Notes under the pieces: model-generated
What the model was told of the DNA's origin: nothing
The model's database searches: none
What the model saw: the letters and a program-made list of their open reading frames with translations, nothing else
Position numbers and translations under genes: made by a program
Shown: positions 57,993-64,000 of the stretch, piece after piece
How the letters are laid out: each line of letters opens with the position of its first letter
Numbering within the stretch: the first letter of the stretch is position 1
From: Erigeron canadensis
Lineage: Eukaryota > Streptophyta > Magnoliopsida > Asterales > Asteraceae
Assembly (NCBI RefSeq): GCF_010389155.1
Contig: NC_057761.1
Coordinates: 58,960,587 to 59,024,586 of the forward strand
Reading direction: 5' to 3'
DNA: 64,000 nt

Positions 57993-60426
57993 CTACCACT
58001 GTTGATTCTTTCTGAACTCAGTTAGCACAGGGTATATATTCTCGAAGGCAGTATATGTTTCTTCTCTTACCTATAAATATAACACAAGGTAAAAAAGTGA
58101 AACCCACATGGATTCAAAATCAGCATTGACCAACATTGATTTGATACATTACCTTAGCCCCAGTAAGAACAATTTTCCCAGAGACAAAGATGAGCAACAC
58201 AATTTTAGGTTGTTTCATCCGGTAAATCAGTCCTGGGAATAGTTCCGGCTCATACTGCACCACCATAAACGAAAAGACGATATCATCAAATGGACTTCCA
58301 AAACCAAAACAGAAAACAGCACAAGGACTTAACCGACCCGCAAAATCGAGTACTCATTTATAGAATATCACATAAAAAAAGATTGTGTTTTTTTATGGAT
58401 CAAGCATAATGCAATGCCAACTTACACTTGAGAAAGCGCCATGAGAATATGCAAGTCCTTCAAGTCTAATTGGAAATTTGACATCACAAGATGCAACTAT
58501 GTTTTGGATCTTGAAATCCTACAAGCATTTGCAAAAACTTACTTAAGTTTCACATATGATATATGAGGGCGAAACTGATAAAATAATACCCTGGAATAGG
58601 AGTGTCTTACCTTAAATTTTGCTGCATTGCCAAGTTTCTGTATAATTCGAGCATACTAGAGAACAAAAATATATCTATAAGCATGGTGAAAAAATTATAA
58701 AGCTAAAGAGAGAAGAGTAGTTCGTTTAATGCTTTCAATGGATTATCATATAGGCATAATATTCTGCGAACATATTATAATCTGCTTTTCATAACAAAAG
58801 GAGTCTAAAAATCATCAGGTACCTTCCGTGCCGCATGTCTTGATTGTTCTTCACTCTTGGCTCCTGTACAAACCTGAATAAAACAAAGCAGAAAACATCA
58901 ATCAAAAGAATACTTGGAAGAAAAAAGAAGAGAGACTTGTGCCACAATAACCTATGAACATATAAAACTAAAAATGTCTTTAGCTCATGTTCGTTTAGGA
59001 AATGTGGTTAGCAAATTGAAACTTTAAATGTGTTCATTAGAAAACATGATAAAACCTTTCTTGCATAGTAGTGGTTATAATAAGTTTTACTACTTTAATG
59101 AAAGTTGTCATATTCTTTATAGTTTGAATCTCATCTTAAAAGGCAGAAAAGAACTTTATTTACAATTCTTGCTGTCCAATTATATCTGCTTAAACAGTAG
59201 CTCAAAAATATAGGAATGTGAATTATCCAGGTGATCACATTCAGATATCAACATTTCATACCCGTCAAATTCAACTTCAAGTTATATTAGCATCTGTTTA
59301 TAGTTGGCTCATATACAAAACTCACCATCTTCCCAGAAGCGAAAATCAATGCTGTAGTTTTCGGCTCTCTTATCCTCATTATAACAGCAGCGAAACGCTA
59401 GAGTAGACACACACACAAAAAAACTCAGAATACATGAGAGTCGTTAAGAGAAGGAGAATAGTATAGGATATCCTAAAATCATTATCTTCACTGATGAAAC
59501 TTATACTTGAGAGCAATTCATATGATTGCTACCATACACATCCTACAATTTCATGGTACAAGTTTACACTTAGTTTGAAAAAGAAGTTATTTGTAAACGT
59601 GGCCCGGCTTAAAAGAAATACAAAGATGACACGAGACACTCAGATAAGAAAGTTTATTGTTAAAAGGAAATCAAAATACCTCCCGTGCCTAATCCCATCC
59701 TAAAGGCTATGGGGACAACAAAATGGGCATTCTTTAACCTGCAAATTTTTTAACTCTGCGGATTTAATGATTTACAGATGAATTGGTCCAAACTGGGAAA
59801 TCATACTACCTTTTTGGGCCTAGGGGGACAACAAAAAGGGCATTCTTTAACCGGCAAATTTGCTAACTCTGCGGATTTAATGATTTATAGATGAATTTGC
59901 TGACTTGGTCATATTTTGCTGTCATGAAACGAAAAATTCAATGGCTTTCCAAGGATGTAATAACAGTTGCTACTTACAACGAGGACCGTTTTCAAAAAGA
60001 AGCCCACCCATTAATGTATCACCTCGGCAGATATGACCTCATTATTACACACTCAAGCAAAATCCCGATAATCAGGTCAAAAAATTATCGAAATATTAAC
60101 CCAAAACAAACTTTAGTTATCCTATGCAGGAAACCTATCAATATTTACGGTGTACATAAAACGATATATATAAATACCTTTGGATTATATTCAGCATTTC
60201 GAGCTTGTAAAGCGATAGACTTCAAGTCCAATTTGCATTCCAGATTAACAGTAGATACTATATTTCTACAAGTATAGAACAATAGTCAATACATATACAT
60301 TCAGATATTTAACATATCTCTCATGAGTACTCAGAGTGTTATAACTTACTGAAGGGTAGGCACAATTCCAGATGGATGCTTTTCTAAATCAACCGGTTGG
60401 CTTCCTTCCAACATTTGATCCGCCAT
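57993..60426 (-). CDS. TBP: TATA-box-binding protein
   Basis: Eight coding exons on the minus strand, 60426-60350, 60265-60178, 59397-59326, 58873-58823, 58655-58611, 58518-58426, 58254-58153 and 58070-57993, give 201 residues, the usual plant TBP length (about 200). The short N terminus is [20 protein letters not shown]. The two-fold saddle follows: first repeat from [20 protein letters not shown], with [38 protein letters not shown] and YARIIQKLG; second repeat from [19 protein letters not shown], with [32 protein letters not shown] and [13 protein letters not shown]. All segments are intact. TBP binds TATA boxes in the nucleus as part of TFIID and also serves pol I and pol III. The CA|GTAAGT donor of exon 1 and the AGT|GTAAGT donor of exon 6 were chosen to restore frame. 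Confidence 0.97.
59711..59897. repeat. Tandem duplication in TBP intron 2
   Basis: GGGGACAACAAAATGGGCAT and the following phrase (CTCTGCGGATTTAATGATTT..AGATGAATT) at 59711-59784 recur at 59824-59897 with few changes, offset by 113 bp. It lies inside the largest TBP intron (60177-59398), so the protein is not affected. Confidence 0.88.
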
Positions 60427-61022
60427 CATTCAAATTTTCTTTCTAAGATTAATTATTATACAAACACAATTTATATCTATCTATATCTATATTCTATATA
60501 TATGTGTACTAAAGAATTATAAAACAAAAACCCAAATTTTTACAAATAGTGAGATTTAGATAATTTAATTAATTATGTGTATGTATGGATCAGACAGTTT
60601 TGATTCAGTATCTATTTAGGTATAGCAAAATCTGATTCAGAGGTAACTCAACAATCTTTCTTTCTTTCTTAAAAATATTAGGGTTTCTTCGATTATCGAA
60701 AAATCAGATTCATGGAGGAAATATCAGAGAAGATCTGATGGAATTTTGATGAGCGAATGGGAGGTAAGAAATTTGAAAACAAGCATATATATATATATGA
60801 GGGCAGATATTCGATGTCGAGAATATATATAGAGACAGGATTCAATATATATGTGCCGAATGACTGAATGGAGGATTGTATGTGACGGACAGAGTTGAGT
60901 CGGTGAGATAATGGGCTTGAATTGGTTATTGGGCTTTTGGATTGGGCCAACTGAAAACATACTGGACTATGGACAACAAATCCCTAGGTACGTTTTAATT
61001 TCTAAATTTATATATATATACA
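60427..61022 (-). other. Upstream region of TBP gene
   Basis: Includes the 5' leader and promoter. It has a TATC/TATA-rich stretch at about 60475-60500 and, near 60910-60950, three GGGC-type motifs (AATGGGCTTG, ATTGGGCTTT, ATTGGGCCAA) matching the site II element TGGGCY, common in promoters of plant housekeeping genes. This would suit TBP, but distances of about 485-520 bp from the ATG require a leader of some length or a leader intron. Confidence 0.4.
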
Positions 61023-61187
61023 CTAGATTATTGTCCCGCGTAATACGCGTGTAAATATATTTTTATGCTTATATATATCTAAAATACTATTTTCTTAACT
61101 AATAGTTAACAAATTAAAATATTCAATTTCACTTTATTAACATTTGTTTTTTTGACCTTGATAATTTTACAACACTTATTGTGTTGC
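61023..61187 (-). mobile_element. Helitron-type 3' end, cut by the solo LTR
   Basis: On the minus strand it ends with the hairpin CGCGT-att-ACGCG, GGACAATAAT and CTAG at 61023. The sequence is close to the end at 41976, and the hairpin here is intact, so this copy is younger or better preserved. Its body runs to the right and is interrupted at 61187 by the solo LTR. The 5' part beyond 63188 was not recognised. Confidence 0.5.
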
Positions 61188-61240
61188 TGAAATGACCAGA
61201 CTCGATAAACCGAAAACATAAGAAATTTTTTTTTTTACAC

Positions 61241-61438
61241 CCCACTGCGCCGCAGTGGGTCGAGGACTCCCCACTGCGCCGCAGTGGAAATCCTCGGCCA
61301 GAAGATGAACCTGCCCCACTGCGCCGCAGTGGGTTCGATACAACTCCCACTGCGCCGCAGTGGGAGGAACCAAGACTCATTTCCGTGGGAATCCACTGCG
61401 CCACGGTGGGCAAAACCACTTCCACTGCGCCGTAGTGA
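61241..61438. repeat. Six near-perfect 19-bp palindromes
   Basis: The unit CCCACTGCG-C-CGCAGTGGG (9-bp arms, one central base) occurs at 61241-61259, 61270-61287, 61315-61333 and 61346-61364. Two degenerate copies lie at 61393-61410 and 61422-61438. Spacing is irregular (about 29-47 bp) and the spacers are unrelated. The GC content is far above that of the surrounding DNA. Confidence 0.95.
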
Positions 61439-62085
61439 GCCACCTGATCAGCAAACCCAAACTTCCCAACACTTGAACAAACTTGCAACCTTCACAATTC
61501 AACATGAACTTTATAAAACACATTTCAAAGTTGACCAAGAACAATATAGACACATTTTGAACAAATTTACAACATAACTTATTTCAAATTCCAAGAGGAC
61601 CATCAAATGGGTCATTTACCCAAATCGACATAATTTTCGCCCAAAAATGCAACTTCACAACTGATTGAGAACTTTACACCTGATCATAGACCCAAGTTTA
61701 ATAAAAGTATGACCATCAACAAACAATGTACCAAAAGCCAAAAGGTATGGGACTTCTAAGCATCTACCAAAAGATCGTCATTTATCCGCAAATGACCTAA
61801 TTACCTTCAAGAACTTGCTAAATCCAACTTCGGGCTCAAATCAACTCTTTTCAATCAACAATACTAGTTCCTTCTTCCGGAACTACCTATAAAAGGGTAA
61901 ACAACTAAAATAGAAGCAAAGGCTTAGTGAATACACTTGCATACATTTACGAATACGAATGAAGGCACGTGCAAAGACTTTCACATGTAACCTATGACAC
62001 CGTCGTGTCACATTTACATGCTCACTTTGCACACTAGCAATACATATATGGATCCATATAAGCTACACAACATAATCATGATCAT

Positions 62086-62173
62086 CTATCGGGGTTCTTA
62101 GGCCACCGGAGGTTCTTAGGCCTCAATCGATCAACTATCGGGGTTCTTAGGCCCCGGAGGTTCTTAGGCCTCA
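62086..62173 (+). repeat. Two-unit tandem repeat in the second solo LTR
   Basis: CTATCGGGGTTCTTAGGCC followed by a CGGAGGTTCTTAGGCCTCA phrase occurs at 62086-62125 and 62135-62173. Each unit itself contains the doubled phrase GGTTCTTAGGCC. Confidence 0.88.
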
Positions 62174-63188
62174 TGAACTATGCCCCACATGGGCTTAACG
62201 CCAAATCAATTACCATGCTTGGAACATTCACATCTCATGGTAATTGACCCAACGTATACATAAAGGTATGCAAATATACTCACCTCCTCCGCAACAAAAA
62301 CAATAACGCTAAATAGACAAGCACAAGCAAGCTTCAACCTATAATCATATCGTAAAATGCATATGCTTACATTCACACTTGACTAGCTCAACCTAATCAT
62401 ACTCAATTACTAGCCTTTCTAAACCCCAAACCCAACCCATTTGTCATTGAGTTATTCCCATTATCACAATAACACTAGATAGCTCATTCTACCATTTTCA
62501 TCATCATTTCAATAGCTAGCAAAACTTTTTCTTTTCTCATAAATTCAATTTATCATAAGAACTTATCAATTTCATAATCAAACACATTATATAACTCAAT
62601 GACAACTAGGTTAACTAAGGAATTGGGGGAAAAATTAACCACAATCCAATTTCTAGCAAAACCCCAAATTTGGTTCCTTCATGAACCCTAATTTCAAAAG
62701 AAAAGATAAAGCTAAATTGGGGGAAATTCCTTACCTCAACAAAGAAGACAATTACTTAGGGTTTTCAATCCACAATTTCCTCCCCTTTTTCCTCTTAAAT
62801 TTCGGCCACCTCCACCACAAATCCACAAACCCTAACTTTTTAATCTTGTTTGATAAGAGTTGTTAATGATGATTATTATTTTAATTTCTACCTTGGGCTT
62901 GGAATATTAGACTTTGATTTAGTGGAAGTAAGAAGAATGCATGAAATGAAGAAGAAGAAGAAGAAAAAGTGAAGTGGGAGGTGACTCAAAAGAAAAAGAG
63001 GGTTGGCACTCTTTGGAGATGCCACGTCCCATACGATTTCTTGGTATTAAAATACCCGCTATCCGCTAAAGTTCCAACTAAATTAACCCCATATCCAAAA
63101 ATAAAATACTAGAAAATTAATTTAATGTTAAAACTATAAAAAGGGTTAATTTTTTTTACCTTAAAAATCTTTGGGGTGTTACAGTTGC

Positions 63189-63394
63189 TCATTAAGTCTT
63201 ACTGATTAAATAAATTATTCAATGTCAAAAGTTATTGGTTATCCATGTCATCACAAACATCTCGATTTCATTCGGATTTTCATGTCATATCATAAAAACT
63301 ATCAATCATGACACATTCTTTAAATGGTGCCAAGACATACAACCTTCTAAACCGAGTTGCGAGATTGCCGCCATCAAGCCAATGATCATTCCAA
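63189..63394. other. Non-coding spacer after the second solo LTR
   Basis: No gene or element end was recognised between the LTR target duplication and the 65-bp direct repeat. Confidence 0.4.
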
Positions 63395-64000
63395 AATCTT
63401 GTCTTATTTTCACTCCCAACTGTTCTTTAACAACATCTTAAGGAGGCTAGCAATTGAGTGTGTCTCAAAAAATGAGGAACATATATTTGCATATATATTA
63501 TTACCATTTGTTTTACACAGGAACACAAACTCAGAACCACGAATCACATTGATGATTTAAAACCTAATGTAATTCAGATTTTGAACCACATGTCATATTC
63601 ATTTGTACATATCAATGCTAAATTAAAAGTATTCAGACCACCAAAACCTAAACCACTCACTTTTTTACCTAACAATTGTCTTCTAGTAAATCGATTACAT
63701 TTCATTTTCCAAGTTCGACCCCCCATTCTCCTCCCTTACCCCTTCCACCAAAAAAATGAAGTTGTGATCTTTATCAATCGAAATAAAGAAAAATAATATA
63801 TCCTAAATACTTTGAATTGCCGAGTATAATCCATCATAGACAACGCATTAGTATTGAGATTAGATTTTATTCTATAAAAACTTTACAAAATTTATGAAAT
63901 ATAACCATGGATGGAGTCCTCACTCCAATTTGGTGAATCTTGTCTTATTTTCACTCCCAACTGTTCTTTAATAACATCTTAAGGGGGCTAGCAATCGAGT
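63395..64000 (+). repeat. 65-bp direct repeat 541 bp apart, running off the window
   Basis: 63395-63459 and 63936-64000 both read AATCTTGTCTTATTTTCACT then CCCAACTGTTCTTTAA..., with three substitutions in 65 bp. The second copy is cut by the window end, so the repeat may be longer and could be part of a larger tandem unit or of two LTR-like ends. No coding region was recognised between them. Confidence 0.85.

Larger units (their letters stand above)
61188..63183. mobile_element. Solo LTR, TSD GTTGC, with palindrome array
   Basis: The 1996-bp block begins TGAAATGACC and ends GGGGTGTTACA, flanked by GTTGC at 61183-61187 and 63184-63188, an exact 5-bp target duplication. There are TG...CA ends and no retrotransposon protein domains, so it is a solo LTR. 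The TGTTACA end, a purine run near 62950 and overall layout recall the solo LTR at 44512, but the tandem arrays differ, so they are related families rather than copies. Orientation is left open because TGTAACACCCC-type ends occur on either side in such elements. Confidence 0.82.

Noticed and set aside
61241..61438. CRISPR array (regular palindromic repeats)
   Set aside because: Plant nuclear DNA, irregular short spacers, no cas genes, and the repeats lie within a solo LTR.
61129..61577. Open frames on both strands with repeated HCGAVG-like phrases
   Set aside because: They arise from the 19-bp palindromes in the solo LTR, which read open in several frames on both strands.

Overview
This 64 kb window is AT-rich plant nuclear DNA from a eudicot, possibly an asterid and perhaps Asteraceae (that placement is inference). 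The evidence is spliced genes with GT-AG introns, plant-specific families (LRR receptor-like proteins, a CYP716-type P450, a chloroplast PDZ-TPR protein, ECT-type YTH proteins), and many plant transposons (MITEs, small Helitrons, solo LTRs). It holds eight intact gene models, one receptor pseudogene and two decayed RPA-like fragments. Exon boundaries were read by hand from splice sites, frame continuity and agreement between paralogues.

0.5-20 kb is a cell-surface receptor region. A tandem pair of RLP46-like receptor-like protein genes lies at 0.9-6.6 kb. The first copy is a pseudogene that lost about 1.1 kb; the second is intact. A third copy lies inverted at 17.0-19.6 kb. Between them is a transposon-rich stretch (hAT-like and Stowaway-like elements, three small Helitrons of one family, fold-backs) and a small two-exon gene for a Cys-rich protein with a CaaX-like C terminus.

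21-27.3 kb carries a four-exon CYP716-type P450, whose upstream region is tandemly duplicated, tail-to-tail with a seven-exon MET1-like gene (chloroplast PDZ/TPR protein).

31.4-54.8 kb carries three paralogous ECT2-like m6A readers: A(+), B(-) and C(+). A and B are tail-to-tail. C lies 12 kb beyond B, separated by a solo LTR, Helitrons and a decayed RPA-like fragment. All three keep the same exon plan, except that A has lost its last intron exactly and B has lost a peptide block in the N-terminal disordered region. A and C share an identical inverted-repeat block upstream of the start, and B has a shorter related motif.

55-64 kb holds a Helitron-like remnant with an RPA-like pseudogene, a complete eight-exon TATA-binding protein gene on the minus strand, and a second solo LTR carrying six near-identical GC-rich palindromes. 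The last 0.6 kb holds two copies of a 65-bp direct repeat.

The genes form no operon or evident pathway cluster. They are neighbouring nuclear genes in immunity (RLPs), specialised metabolism (P450), photosystem maintenance (MET1), mRNA m6A reading (ECTs) and basal transcription (TBP). No wholly new system is evident. The most unusual features are the YTH-reader cluster with its shared promoter block, the CaaX-like Cys-rich protein, and the palindrome array in the solo LTR.
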